64,000 nucleotides of DNA, taken from an uncultured Lachnospiraceae bacterium. Its GTDB lineage: Bacteria > Bacillota > Clostridia > Lachnospirales > Lachnospiraceae. Of this stretch, positions 1-9,160 are shown in pieces. Location of the stretch: assembly GCA_937920345.1 (NCBI GenBank), contig CALGVA010000018.1, positions 23,974 through 87,973 on the forward strand, written 5' to 3'. Below the pieces are notes generated by a model that saw only the letters and a program-made list of their open reading frames with translations, had not been told where the DNA came from and made no database searches. How positions within the stretch are numbered: the stretch's first letter is position 1; each line of letters starts with the position of its first letter. Both the position numbers and the translations under genes were made by a program.

Positions 1-293
1 AGCGTGACTAACAGGAAGCTGACGATTGTTTCCAGTAACGTGATTCCTGTATGGGTGAAAAATGACTGATCCAGAAACATCTGATACAGATACTTTACGA
101 TACCGCTCGGGCTGCTAAAGAAGAAAACATCGATCCATCCGCGGACTGCGGCCAGTTCCCACAGACCCAAAAAGACGGCGATCAGCAGAAATCTTGCAAT
201 TCCTACGCGGTGATGGTGACGCCTGTGCGCTTTCAGAAACTGGTACTGATTGGCAGATACACTGTCAGGACGAATGGAAAGCAGACTGCTCAT
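1..293 (-). CDS. ABC transporter permease, N-terminal part (cut by window edge)
   Basis: Only the first 97 codons are present; the gene runs off the left edge. The N-terminus is basic, with a run of Arg/His around residues 26-31, followed by a hydrophobic segment (about 36-50) and a WELA sequence, as in NitT/TauT/SsuC-type importer permeases. The start overlaps the end of the upstream ATPase gene by 29 bases, so the two are translationally linked. It should form the membrane channel for a small organic substrate (sulfonate, nitrate or thiamine-precursor class); the substrate cannot be told from this fragment. Confidence 0.8.
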   Translation of the reverse strand, partial: MSSLLSIRPDSVSANQYQFLKAHRRHHHRVGIARFLLIAVFLGLWELAAVRGWIDVFFFSSPSGIVKYLYQMFLDQSFFTHTGITLLETIVSFLLVT

Positions 294-1062
294 TTGTCAA
301 CACCTCCCACAAATGATTGAAATAGAGTTGATATTCCTGCGTATTTCTGACGGCCATGGGATCGTGTCTGTCGATGTCAAAGCTGATTGGCATCTCGCAT
401 TTCATGAAAGCCGGTCTCTTAGACAGGACGAGGACACGGTCAGCCAGCGTGATCGCTTCGGGCAGATCGTGCGTGATGAGAACTGCCGTTTTATTTGTCT
501 GCCGGATAATCTGAGCGATGTCTGCGGAGACGTTTAATCTTGTCTGGGAGTCCAGTGCGCTGAAAGGCTCATCCAGCAGAAGCAGATCCGGATGGATGGC
601 CATGGTACGGATCAGGGCGGCGCGCTGGCGCATACCGCCGGACAGTTCGGAAGGCTTCTTGTCTTTGAAAGCATAGAGTTCATAGTCCTTCAGCAGTTTC
701 AGGACATAGTCACGGTTTTCAGGCGTCAGTGTATGATTTAATTCCAGACCGAGGATAACATTCTGATAGATTGTGCGCCATTCAAACAAATGGTCGCGCT
801 GTAACATGTAGCCGATCTTTACGGCGTCGTCCGCGCTGCAGTCAGCAGCACTCTTGCCCCTGTAATATATGCTGCCTTCTTCAGGCGTAAGCAGTCCGGC
901 GATGATGGACAGAAGTGTGGATTTGCCGCAGCCGCTGGGACCTACGATGGCCAGAAATTCCCCCTGTGACACCTCAAAAGAAATATCTGAGAGAGCAGGC
1001 GTTTCCCCGTTCAGATTATGATATGAATAGGAGATATCCTGCAGTGATAATATTGGATGCAT
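265..1062 (-). CDS. ABC transporter ATP-binding protein, NitT/TauT (SsuB/TauB-like) family
   Basis: A 265-residue ABC ATPase. Walker A GPSGCGKST is at residues 41-49, the Q-loop near 88, the signature LSGGMRQR at 140-147 and Walker B LLLLDEP at 160-166. It energises the importer whose permease follows with a 29-base overlap. I place the start at the ATG at 1060-1062 because AAGGAG lies 10 bases upstream; the open frame continues upstream but has no ribosome site and low-complexity coding. It is transcribed divergently from argH. Family assignment is firm; substrate is unknown because the binding protein is not in the window. Confidence 0.9.
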   Translation of the reverse strand: MHPILSLQDISYSYHNLNGETPALSDISFEVSQGEFLAIVGPSGCGKSTLLSIIAGLLTPEEGSIYYRGKSAADCSADDAVKIGYMLQRDHLFEWRTIYQNVILGLELNHTLTPENRDYVLKLLKDYELYAFKDKKPSELSGGMRQRAALIRTMAIHPDLLLLDEPFSALDSQTRLNVSADIAQIIRQTNKTAVLITHDLPEAITLADRVLVLSKRPAFMKCEMPISFDIDRHDPMAVRNTQEYQLYFNHLWEVLTNEQSAFHSS

Positions 1063-1120
1063 CGAACAACAACTCCTTATCGTTATACGATATTCTATGA
1101 ATGATAAGGAAATATGTGTT

Positions 1121-1176
1121 TTTTGATTGAAAATAAAAGTATTTTGATTGAAATAGGAAAATTTTTGTGGTATCAT
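1121..1176 (+). promoter_or_regulatory. argH promoter with 21-bp-spaced direct repeat
   Basis: TTGAAA (1148-1153), a 17-base spacer and TATCAT (1171-1176) form a good sigma-A promoter reading into argH. The 12-mer TTTTGATTGAAA occurs twice, at 1121-1132 and 1142-1153, exactly two helical turns apart, the second copy covering the -35 box. The spacing suggests a dimeric regulator binding one DNA face. Promoter seen in sequence; operator role is inference. Confidence 0.5.
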
Positions 1177-1210
1177 CAAATTTGGATTTAATAAAATGGA
1201 GGATTAGCGC

Positions 1211-2623
1211 ATGGCACAGTTGTGGGGCGGACGCTTTACAAAGGAAACGGACAGGCTTGTATATAATTTTAACGCTTCGATCTCTTTTGACCGGAAATTT
1301 TTCGGACAGGATATCGAGGGCAGTATCGCGCATGTGATCATGCTGGCGAAACAGGGCATACTGACGAAGGATGAGAAAGACGCGATTCTGAAAGGGCTTA
1401 CCGGAATTCGTAAGGATGTGGAAGAAGGCAGGCTGGAGATCACGGAGGAGTACGAGGACATTCACAGCTTTGTGGAGGCGAATCTGATCGAGAGAATCGG
1501 AGAGGCAGGCAAGAAGCTGCACACGGGCAGAAGCCGGAACGATCAGGTTGCGCTGGATATGAGGCTGTACACGAGGACGGAAGTGCTCCATGTGGATGAA
1601 CTGCTTAAGGAGCTGCTCTGCACACTGTTACATATTATGGAAGAACATACGGAGACTTACATGCCGGGATTTACCCATTTACAGAAGGCACAGCCGGTGA
1701 CGCTCGCGCATCATGTGGGCGCTTATTTTGAGATGTTTAAGCGGGACAGATCGCGGCTTAAGGACATTTATCAGCGCATGAATTACTGTCCGCTGGGTGC
1801 GGGTGCGCTGGCGGGGACGACTTATCCGCTTGACAGAAATTACACGGCGTCGGTTCTGGGATTTGAAGGTCCTACGCTGAACAGTATGGATTCCGTGTCA
1901 GACCGGGATTATGTGATAGAGTTTTTATCAGCGTTATCCACGATCATGATGCATTTGAGCCGGTTTTGCGAGGAGATCATTATCTGGAATTCAGATGAAT
2001 ATCGTTTTGTAGAGATTGATGATGCGTATTCTACGGGAAGCAGCATTATGCCGCAGAAGAAGAATCCGGATATTGCCGAGCTGGTACGGGGGAAGACCGG
2101 AAGGGTCTACGGTGCACTTATCTCGATTCTGACGACGATGAAGGGGATTCCGCTCGCTTACAATAAAGATATGCAGGAAGATAAGGAACTGACTTTTGAC
2201 GCGATCGACACGGTGAAGGGCTGTCTGGCTTTGTTCGAGGGCATGGTACGCACGATGACATTCCGGAAAGACCGGATGGAGAAGAGTGCGATGAAAGGGT
2301 TTACCAATGCGACGGATGCCGCGGATTATCTTGTGGGACGCGGTGTTGCGTTCCGGGATGCCCATGGTATTATCGGCAGGCTTGTGCTATACTGTATTGA
2401 AAAACAGTGCAGCATAGAAGACTTGTCGATTGAGGAGCTGAAAGCGATCAGTCCGGTTTTTGAGGAAGATGTCTATGAGGCGGTCAGCCTCAAGAACTGT
2501 GTGGAGAAGAGACTCACCGTTGGAGCGCCCGGACCGGAGGCGATGCGGGAGGTGATCGATCTGGAGCGGGAATATCTCTCGAAGGACTGGCACGAAGAAG
2601 ATGAGATCAATATTCCGACTTAA
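1211..2623 (+). CDS. argH: argininosuccinate lyase
   Basis: A 470-residue enzyme of the fumarase/aspartase superfamily that splits argininosuccinate into arginine and fumarate, the last step of arginine synthesis, in the cytoplasm. The N-terminus MAQLWGGRF is typical. The superfamily signature GSSIMPQKKNP starts at residue 276, and TGRSRNDQVA near residue 105 is the substrate-binding loop. The length is normal. GGAGG sits 8 bases before the ATG. No other arginine gene is nearby, so it stands alone next to asd rather than in an arg operon. Confidence 0.97.
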   Translation: MAQLWGGRFTKETDRLVYNFNASISFDRKFFGQDIEGSIAHVIMLAKQGILTKDEKDAILKGLTGIRKDVEEGRLEITEEYEDIHSFVEANLIERIGEAGKKLHTGRSRNDQVALDMRLYTRTEVLHVDELLKELLCTLLHIMEEHTETYMPGFTHLQKAQPVTLAHHVGAYFEMFKRDRSRLKDIYQRMNYCPLGAGALAGTTYPLDRNYTASVLGFEGPTLNSMDSVSDRDYVIEFLSALSTIMMHLSRFCEEIIIWNSDEYRFVEIDDAYSTGSSIMPQKKNPDIAELVRGKTGRVYGALISILTTMKGIPLAYNKDMQEDKELTFDAIDTVKGCLALFEGMVRTMTFRKDRMEKSAMKGFTNATDAADYLVGRGVAFRDAHGIIGRLVLYCIEKQCSIEDLSIEELKAISPVFEEDVYEAVSLKNCVEKRLTVGAPGPEAMREVIDLEREYLSKDWHEEDEINIPT

Positions 2624-2667
2624 ACAAATGATCGGAAACATTAAATATAAAAGCAGGAGAAAAGAAT

Positions 2668-3753
2668 ATGAGTGAGAAATTAAGGGCAGGCATTTTAGGA
2701 GGAACAGGTATGGTAGGGCAGAGATTTATCGCGCTGCTCGAGAACCATCCGTGGTTTGAAGTGACAACGATTGCGGCAAGCCCGCGTTCTGCAGGCAAGA
2801 CATATGCAGAGGCGGTAGGGGACAGGTGGAAGATGACCACACCTATGCCGGAGGCGGTTAAAAATATTGTTGTAAAGAATGTCAATGAAGTGGCGGAAGT
2901 GGCGGCGGAAGTGGATTTTGTATTTTCCGCGGTAGATATGACCAAGGACGAGATCAAAAAGATTGAAGAAGAGTATGCGAAGACGGAAACACCGGTTGTA
3001 TCCAACAACAGTGCGCATCGCTGGACGCCGGATGTGCCGATGGTAGTTCCGGAGATTAATCCGGAGCATTTCGATGTGATTGAGGCGCAGAGGAAGCGCC
3101 TTGGGACGACCAGAGGTTTTATTGCCGTGAAGCCGAACTGCTCCATTCAGAGTTACGCTCCCGTTCTCACTGCATGGCAGGAATTTGAGCCTTATGAAGT
3201 GGTTGCGACGACCTACCAGGCGATCTCCGGCGCGGGAAAGACGTTTAAAGACTGGCCGGAAATGGTAGAAAATGTCATTCCGTATATCGGCGGTGAGGAA
3301 GAGAAGAGCGAGAAAGAACCGCTCAGAATATGGGGTAAAGTGGTAGACGGTGAGATCGTTCCGGCGACAAGCCCGGTGATTACCTGTCAGTGCATCCGTG
3401 TTCCGGTTCTGAACGGTCATACGGCGGCAGTATTTGTGAAGTTCAGAAAGCAGCCTACGAAGGAACAGCTTGTAGAGAAGCTGGTGAATTATAAAGGTAT
3501 TCCGCAGGAGTTGAATCTGCCCAGCGCACCGAAGCAGTTTATTCAGGTGATGGAGGAGGATAACAGACCGCAGGTTACGCTTGACGTAGATTATGAGAAT
3601 GGCATGGGCATCAGCGTGGGACGAATCAGACAGGACAGCGTATATGACTGGAAGTTTGTCGGACTGTCTCATAATACGGTACGCGGTGCGGCCGGAGGTG
3701 CGATTCTGTGTGCCGAGACACTAAAGGCAAAGGGATATATTTGTGCAAAATAA
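2668..3753 (+). CDS. asd: aspartate-semialdehyde dehydrogenase
   Basis: A 361-residue NADP-dependent dehydrogenase converting aspartyl phosphate to aspartate semialdehyde, the branch point to lysine/diaminopimelate, threonine and methionine. The Rossmann motif GGTGMVGQ is at residues 11-18 and the catalytic cysteine is C158 in KPNCSIQ. The HNTVRGAAGG stretch near the C-terminus is conserved. The sequence resembles the archaeal/fungal branch of the family more than the E. coli type. It lies 44 bases after argH with its own ribosome site (AGGAG), so the two may be co-transcribed. Confidence 0.95.
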   Translation: MSEKLRAGILGGTGMVGQRFIALLENHPWFEVTTIAASPRSAGKTYAEAVGDRWKMTTPMPEAVKNIVVKNVNEVAEVAAEVDFVFSAVDMTKDEIKKIEEEYAKTETPVVSNNSAHRWTPDVPMVVPEINPEHFDVIEAQRKRLGTTRGFIAVKPNCSIQSYAPVLTAWQEFEPYEVVATTYQAISGAGKTFKDWPEMVENVIPYIGGEEEKSEKEPLRIWGKVVDGEIVPATSPVITCQCIRVPVLNGHTAAVFVKFRKQPTKEQLVEKLVNYKGIPQELNLPSAPKQFIQVMEEDNRPQVTLDVDYENGMGISVGRIRQDSVYDWKFVGLSHNTVRGAAGGAILCAETLKAKGYICAK

Positions 3754-3840
3754 ATTGTGTGAGGGATTGCATAGCAAACAATATGACTGAGGGGGATCCG
3801 CCGCATTGGGGAATCCGGCGGGATATAGGGGTATAGTATA

Positions 3841-5565
3841 ATGGAAGAATTAAAGTATCAGGTGGATCTGTTAAATGCGATGAACGAGAAGCTGATCCGG
3901 GATGAGAAAATGCTGCGGTTGATCTGCGAGACTTCTAACAGCGCGTTTTTGTATTACAATTATGAGGAACAGCAGCTTAAAACGATTGCGAACTGGGATC
4001 ATTTCTTTGATTTTACAATTACGGATCTGCATGATCTGAGCAGGCTGTATGACTGTGTGGAAGAGAAGTATGTCATACCACTCAAGGAAGTATTGTTTAT
4101 CGAGCAGCAGGGGCTGAAGAGCCAGTCTATTGACGTGAAGCTGAAGGACCGGCGCCTCTGCATTGAAGTGGAAGTCAGTGTAGTCTATGACACATTGGAT
4201 GTTCCGACAGACAAGATCATACGCTTTAAGGATGTGACGAAATTCAATTCACAGAATGATGAACTGACCTATATGGCTTATTACGATATGCTGACAGGTC
4301 TGTATAACCGCAATTATTTCGTAAGGCTTCTGGGAGAGTATCTCAGGCGAGCGGAAGAAGAGAACGAGACCGTTGCGGTTATGTTTCTGGATTTTGATGA
4401 TTTTCGCAGGATCAATGACGGTATGGGCATTATAAGCGGTGATGATCTTGTGCAGATGTTCGGACAATTTCTATCAGATCTGATGGGGGATAACATTATT
4501 ATTTCCCATTTCAACAGTGACATCTTTTGTATCGGTATCTACAGCCCGTGCGGCGCCAGAAGTGTGGAGACGATCTACAGGACGATCAGAGAGCGGCTTA
4601 AGAAACCGTTTAAACTTTCAAGCGGTCAGGAAATATTTCTTACAATCAGTGTGGGCGTCGCAGAGTATCCGGAAGCGGCGACCAAGACACTGGAACTGAT
4701 CAACTGTGCAGAGATCGTTATGTTTAAGGCCAAGAGCATGGGCAAGGATAAAGTGCTGTATTATGACGGCACGATTCTCGATGATTTCCTGAAAAATGTT
4801 AAGATTGAGAATAAGCTGAAAGACGCTGTTTTTCAACAGAATTTTATCATGTATTATCAGCCGCAGTTTCACACGACGAGTAAGGAACTGCGAGGCGTGG
4901 AGGCGCTGATCCGCTGGCGTGACGATAACGGTAAGATGATCAGCCCGGCTGTTTTTATTCCGATTGCGGAGAAGAACGGCGCGATCGTTCCCATCGGGAC
5001 GTGGGTGATTGAGGAGAGTCTGCGTGCTTATGCCGGATGGAAGAGGAAGTACCATTATCCGATGATCATGTCGCTTAATGTCTCGGCAATCCAGTACAGA
5101 CAGCCGGACTTCATTGACAGAGTGCTAAAGCTGATGGAGAAATATGAGATTGAACCTTCGGAAATCGAACTGGAGATTACGGAATCGGTTCTGATCGATG
5201 ATTTTACAGAAGTTACGGAGAAGTTAGTGACGCTGCGGGATATCGGCATCAAGATATCACTGGATGATTTCGGCACAGGGTATTCTTCACTGTCCTATTT
5301 GAAAGGACTGCCTATTGATACACTTAAGATTGACAAGTCGTTTATTGATACGGTGATCACGGATGAGAATACGAGGATCATCACGGAATCTATTATCTAT
5401 ATGGTTAAGAAATTAGGATTTGAGACGATCGCTGAGGGAGTCGAGACGGAAGAACAGTATCGCTATTTGAATGAGATCGATTGTGACAATATTCAGGGAT
5501 ATTTCTTGGGCAGACCGATGCCGTCAGATAAGATAGAGAACCTGTTGGCGGATATGACTGCATAA
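3841..5565 (+). CDS. GGDEF (degenerate)-EAL protein, probable c-di-GMP phosphodiesterase
   Basis: 574 residues with no membrane segment. Residues 1-135 look like a PAS-type sensor. The GGDEF fold follows (about 140-300), but the active-site loop reads FNSDIF (224-229) instead of GGDEF, so cyclase activity is unlikely. The EAL domain (about 315-565) keeps EAL (354-356), LEITES, DDFGTGYSSL, KIDKSF and EGVET, the metal and general-base motifs, so c-di-GMP hydrolysis is expected. The dead GGDEF may bind GTP as a regulator, as known in other proteins. It is followed after 15 bases by an ATPase gene. Confidence 0.9.
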   Translation: MEELKYQVDLLNAMNEKLIRDEKMLRLICETSNSAFLYYNYEEQQLKTIANWDHFFDFTITDLHDLSRLYDCVEEKYVIPLKEVLFIEQQGLKSQSIDVKLKDRRLCIEVEVSVVYDTLDVPTDKIIRFKDVTKFNSQNDELTYMAYYDMLTGLYNRNYFVRLLGEYLRRAEEENETVAVMFLDFDDFRRINDGMGIISGDDLVQMFGQFLSDLMGDNIIISHFNSDIFCIGIYSPCGARSVETIYRTIRERLKKPFKLSSGQEIFLTISVGVAEYPEAATKTLELINCAEIVMFKAKSMGKDKVLYYDGTILDDFLKNVKIENKLKDAVFQQNFIMYYQPQFHTTSKELRGVEALIRWRDDNGKMISPAVFIPIAEKNGAIVPIGTWVIEESLRAYAGWKRKYHYPMIMSLNVSAIQYRQPDFIDRVLKLMEKYEIEPSEIELEITESVLIDDFTEVTEKLVTLRDIGIKISLDDFGTGYSSLSYLKGLPIDTLKIDKSFIDTVITDENTRIITESIIYMVKKLGFETIAEGVETEEQYRYLNEIDCDNIQGYFLGRPMPSDKIENLLADMTA

Positions 5566-5580
5566 TATGCGAGGAGACCT

Positions 5581-6942
5581 ATGTTACTTGGCAGAACATC
5601 GGAACTAAAGCATCTGAATAATTATTATGACAGAGACGGCAGCCAGATTCTGGTGGTATACGGACAGAAGCATATCGGCAAGACCGCCCTTGTCAGAGCG
5701 TTTATGGAAGATAAACCGGGATATTATTATCAGGCCAGAGCATGCTCCGAGAGAGAACAGAGCTATCAATGGTGCAGACAGCTTCAGCGTGACGGATATG
5801 ATGCGGAGCCGTTTTTATCCTTTCACGATATTTTTGCGAAAATAACCAGACGCAGCAGCGGCAAGAAAGTTTTAGTGGTAGATGAGTTTCAGCATATTGT
5901 CAGAGCGAGCGAGCGGTTTATGAAAGAACTGGTTGCATTTGTGCACAGCCAGTGGAACCGCGATGAGGTAATGGTTATTCTTTGCAGTTCCTCGATCGGC
6001 TGGATTGAAAACAGCATGATCAACCGGATCGGGGAGGCAGCTTATGAGTTGTCCGGTTTTCTTAAGATACGCGAACTGATATTTGAAGATATTGTGCAGA
6101 AGTTTCCCAATTTCCGCATCGAAGAATGTGTGGAGGCCTATGCGATTTTAGGCGGGTTTCCGGGGCTATGGAATCAGTTTGATGACAGACTGACCATACA
6201 GCAGAACATCTGCCGGAATATTCTGAACCCCGACAGCTTCCTTTTTGAGGAAGGAGAGCGTATGCTGACGGATCAGCTGCGGGAGCCGGGGGTGTATAAT
6301 ACTATCATGGCGTCGATCGCGGCGGGCAGCCATAAACTGAATAATCTGTATCTTCATACGGAGTTTTCCCGGGCAAAAATCAGTGTCTATCTTAAAAATC
6401 TGATAGAACTGGAACTGGTTGAGAAAGTCTTTTCCTATGATACGGAAGGACGGGAGAACGTGCAGAAGGGTATATACAGAATCAGTCATCCGTTTGTTGA
6501 TTTCTACTACACGTATATGTATCCTTATCTGAGCGATCTGCAGACGATGTCTGTGGGCGAAGTCTATAACCGGTATATCATGCCGGATTTCAGACAGTAT
6601 GTGGCGGAGTATTTTAAAAAAGTATGCAGGCAGCACCTGATGAAGTTGAATCACAGAAACAAGCTGCCGATTGAACTGGATATTATCGGAGAATGGATCG
6701 GTAAGGCCGGCGAACTGGATATCATAGCGCAGGATGAAGACGGACAGACACTGATCGGTCTGTGCAGCTGGGAGAAACCTACCACTTATGAAGACTATGA
6801 GGATCTTCTGGGCTATGCGAAGAAGGCGAAAATCAATGCGGATTATGTCTATATGTACACAGCATTTCGATTTGATGAGCGTCTGAATCTGGAGGCAAAG
6901 ATCAGACCGAATCTGAAACTGGTGCAGATTTCGGATCTGTAA
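5581..6942 (+). CDS. DUF234-type AAA ATPase with nuclease-like C-terminus
   Basis: 453 residues. The N-terminal P-loop ATPase has Walker A GQKHIGKT (28-35) and Walker B VLVVDEF (97-103), matching the archaeal-type ATPase family (PF01637). The C-terminal third matches the DUF234 type: GELDIIA followed by LIGLCSWEK resembles a PD-(D/E)XK core, with serine-tryptophan replacing the usual residues, so cleavage activity is doubtful. A winged-helix-like region (about 230-320) lies between. AGGAG is 5 bases before the ATG, and the gene starts 15 bases after the EAL gene, suggesting one transcript. Cellular role is unknown. Confidence 0.85.
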   Translation: MLLGRTSELKHLNNYYDRDGSQILVVYGQKHIGKTALVRAFMEDKPGYYYQARACSEREQSYQWCRQLQRDGYDAEPFLSFHDIFAKITRRSSGKKVLVVDEFQHIVRASERFMKELVAFVHSQWNRDEVMVILCSSSIGWIENSMINRIGEAAYELSGFLKIRELIFEDIVQKFPNFRIEECVEAYAILGGFPGLWNQFDDRLTIQQNICRNILNPDSFLFEEGERMLTDQLREPGVYNTIMASIAAGSHKLNNLYLHTEFSRAKISVYLKNLIELELVEKVFSYDTEGRENVQKGIYRISHPFVDFYYTYMYPYLSDLQTMSVGEVYNRYIMPDFRQYVAEYFKKVCRQHLMKLNHRNKLPIELDIIGEWIGKAGELDIIAQDEDGQTLIGLCSWEKPTTYEDYEDLLGYAKKAKINADYVYMYTAFRFDERLNLEAKIRPNLKLVQISDL

Positions 6943-6958
6943 GAAATCGAGCGTAGCC

Positions 6959-7009
6959 CGATTGCGAACTTCACTCGATTGCGAGCTTTGCTCAATTACG
7001 AATTTTGCT
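6959..7009 (+). repeat. three diverged 17-base tandem repeats
   Basis: Between the ATPase gene and topB the sequence has three consecutive 17-base units starting at 6959, 6976 and 6993 (consensus about CGATTGCGAACTTTGCT). Units 1 and 2 share 13 to 14 positions, unit 3 is more diverged. No coding sense. Function unknown; it lies in the 3' region of the ATPase transcript. Confidence 0.6.
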
Positions 7010-7067
7010 TTGCGGACTTAAACAGGCAGAGAAAATTTCCGTTATGTAAAAAAACGATGAGGAATCT

Positions 7068-9083
7068 ATGGGGAAAAGTATTTATATAGCTGAGAAACCC
7101 AGCGTTGCAAAGGAATTTGCCAAAGCTTTAAAATATAATATGAAGAACCGCGACGGATATATGGAATCTGAAGAGGCGGTTGTGACATGGTGTGTAGGGC
7201 ACCTTGTGACGATGAGTTATCCGGAGGCGTATGATGAGAAATACAAGAGGTGGTCGCTTGATACGATCCCTTTCATTCCGGAGAATTTTAAATACGAAGT
7301 GATTGAAAATGTCAGAAAGCAGTTTCAGATCGTGAGCGGACTGTTGAACCGCGAGGACGTGGATACGATCTATGTCTGTACCGATTCGGGACGCGAGGGA
7401 GAATACATATACCGCCTCGTGGAACAGCAGGCGCATGTACAGGGAAAGTCCAGAAAACGTGTCTGGATCGATTCACAGACAGAGGAAGAGATTCTGCGCG
7501 GGATCAGGGAAGCCAAAGATCTGTCGGCTTATGATAACTTGTCAGACGCGGCGTATCTGCGCGCCAAGGAAGATTATCTGATGGGAATCAACTTCTCTCG
7601 TGTGCTGACTTTGAAATACAGTAATCCGATTAAGTCTTACTTAAAGGCGGACAGAGCGGTTGTGTCCGTAGGGCGTGTGATGACCTGCGTACTCGGTATG
7701 GTGGTCAACAGGGAACGGGAGATCAGAGAATTTGTGAAGATCCCTTTTTACAGGATTCTGGCCGGAATACCCATTGCAGGGCGGGAATGCAGCTGCGAGT
7801 GGAAAGCAGTGGAGGGTTCCCGGTATTATCAGTCGCCTCTGCTCTATAAGGATAACGGTTTTCTGGAGGAAAAGGATGCGGATGCCTTCATACAGTATTT
7901 GAAAGACGATCCGGCCGGTGTGCCCGTAGTGGAGAAGGTGGAGAAGAAGAAGGAGACGAAGAACCCGCCGCTTCTTTATAATCTCGCAGAGCTGCAGAAT
8001 GACTGCTCCAAGCTCTTTAAGATCAGTCCGGACGAGACGCTGCGCATCGCACAGGAACTTTATGAGAAGAAATTGACGACCTATCCCCGTACGGATGCCA
8101 GAGTGCTTTCCAGTGCGGTTGCGAAGGAAATACATAAAAATATCGGCGGTTTAAAAAACTATGAGATCGCCGCGCCATATGCGGACAGTATTCTGCAGGA
8201 CGGAAGCTATAAGACGATCGCCAAGTCGAGATATGTCAATGACAAACAGATCACGGATCACTATGCGATCATCCCGACTGGACAGGGATTCGGCGCTTTA
8301 AACGGACTCCATCCTACGTCGGCAAAGGTATACGAAATTATTGTCAGACGATTCCTGAGTATCTTTTATCCGGCAGCCGTTTACCGCAAGGTTACACTCG
8401 GGATTATGCTGAAGGGAGAATTCTTCTCCACGGGCTTTAAGGTGCTTGCGCAGGAAGGCTATCTGGCTGTGATCCGGAATTCTTTTGCCGGTAAGAAAGC
8501 GGAGGGGGAGGATGGCAGTGAGAAGAAGGAAGAGGAGCAGGAAAATGCCTGTGATGACGCATTTCTGGAGACGCTGAATACATTAAAGAAGGGCATGGAA
8601 CTGGAACTGACAGGTCTGGATAAAAAAGAAGGCGAGACGTCACCGCCCAAACGGTATAATTCAGGGACGATGATCCTGACGATGGAAAATGCCGGTCAGT
8701 TTATAGAGGATGAGGAACTGCGTGCGCAGATCAAGGGAAGCGGGATCGGCACCTCGGCCACGAGAGCAGAGATTCTCAAGAAACTGGTGAATATCAAATA
8801 TTTGGCCTTGAATAAGAAGACACAGATCATTACGCCGACACAACTGGGAGAGATGATATACGAGGTGGTGGCGGGAGCGATCAAACCGTTACTCGATCCA
8901 AGACTGACGGCAAGCTGGGAGAAGGGATTGACGCTAGTAGCGGACGGTGAGATTACGGAGAACGAGTATATGGTGAAGCTGGACGATTTCGTTACAAGAA
9001 GAACCAATACGGTGAAGCAGATGAATAACCAGTCAATCCTTTACAACAGGTTCCGCTATGTGGAACAGTTTTATAAAAAATAA
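7068..9083 (+). CDS. topB: DNA topoisomerase III
   Basis: A 671-residue type IA topoisomerase that passes single strands to decatenate DNA. The N-terminal TOPRIM domain begins IYIAEKPSVAKEFAKAL and contains DSGREGEYI (Asp/Glu metal site near residues 105-115). The catalytic tyrosine is Y339 in TTYPRTDA. An acidic, Glu/Lys-rich insert lies at about 475-500. GSGIGTSATRAEI near residue 560 is the conserved DNA-gate motif. The protein ends without zinc-finger cysteines, as usual for TopB. In Firmicutes copies may be chromosomal or element-borne; nothing around this one indicates a mobile element. Confidence 0.95.
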   Translation: MGKSIYIAEKPSVAKEFAKALKYNMKNRDGYMESEEAVVTWCVGHLVTMSYPEAYDEKYKRWSLDTIPFIPENFKYEVIENVRKQFQIVSGLLNREDVDTIYVCTDSGREGEYIYRLVEQQAHVQGKSRKRVWIDSQTEEEILRGIREAKDLSAYDNLSDAAYLRAKEDYLMGINFSRVLTLKYSNPIKSYLKADRAVVSVGRVMTCVLGMVVNREREIREFVKIPFYRILAGIPIAGRECSCEWKAVEGSRYYQSPLLYKDNGFLEEKDADAFIQYLKDDPAGVPVVEKVEKKKETKNPPLLYNLAELQNDCSKLFKISPDETLRIAQELYEKKLTTYPRTDARVLSSAVAKEIHKNIGGLKNYEIAAPYADSILQDGSYKTIAKSRYVNDKQITDHYAIIPTGQGFGALNGLHPTSAKVYEIIVRRFLSIFYPAAVYRKVTLGIMLKGEFFSTGFKVLAQEGYLAVIRNSFAGKKAEGEDGSEKKEEEQENACDDAFLETLNTLKKGMELELTGLDKKEGETSPPKRYNSGTMILTMENAGQFIEDEELRAQIKGSGIGTSATRAEILKKLVNIKYLALNKKTQIITPTQLGEMIYEVVAGAIKPLLDPRLTASWEKGLTLVADGEITENEYMVKLDDFVTRRTNTVKQMNNQSILYNRFRYVEQFYKK

Positions 9084-9160
9084 ACGCATAAAAGTATTGA
9101 GAAGATGTGGTATCACAGCGGTACAGACATAGTATTTTAAAAGAAAGCAGGTGGTGTGAG

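Noticed and set aside
3790..3838. Terminator after asd
   Set aside because: GC-rich complementary stretches (CCGCCG/CGGCGG) exist, but there is no U-tract and the stem is only 6 bp.
6959..7009. CRISPR-like array
   Set aside because: The 17-base units are contiguous without spacers and diverged, and no cas gene is present.
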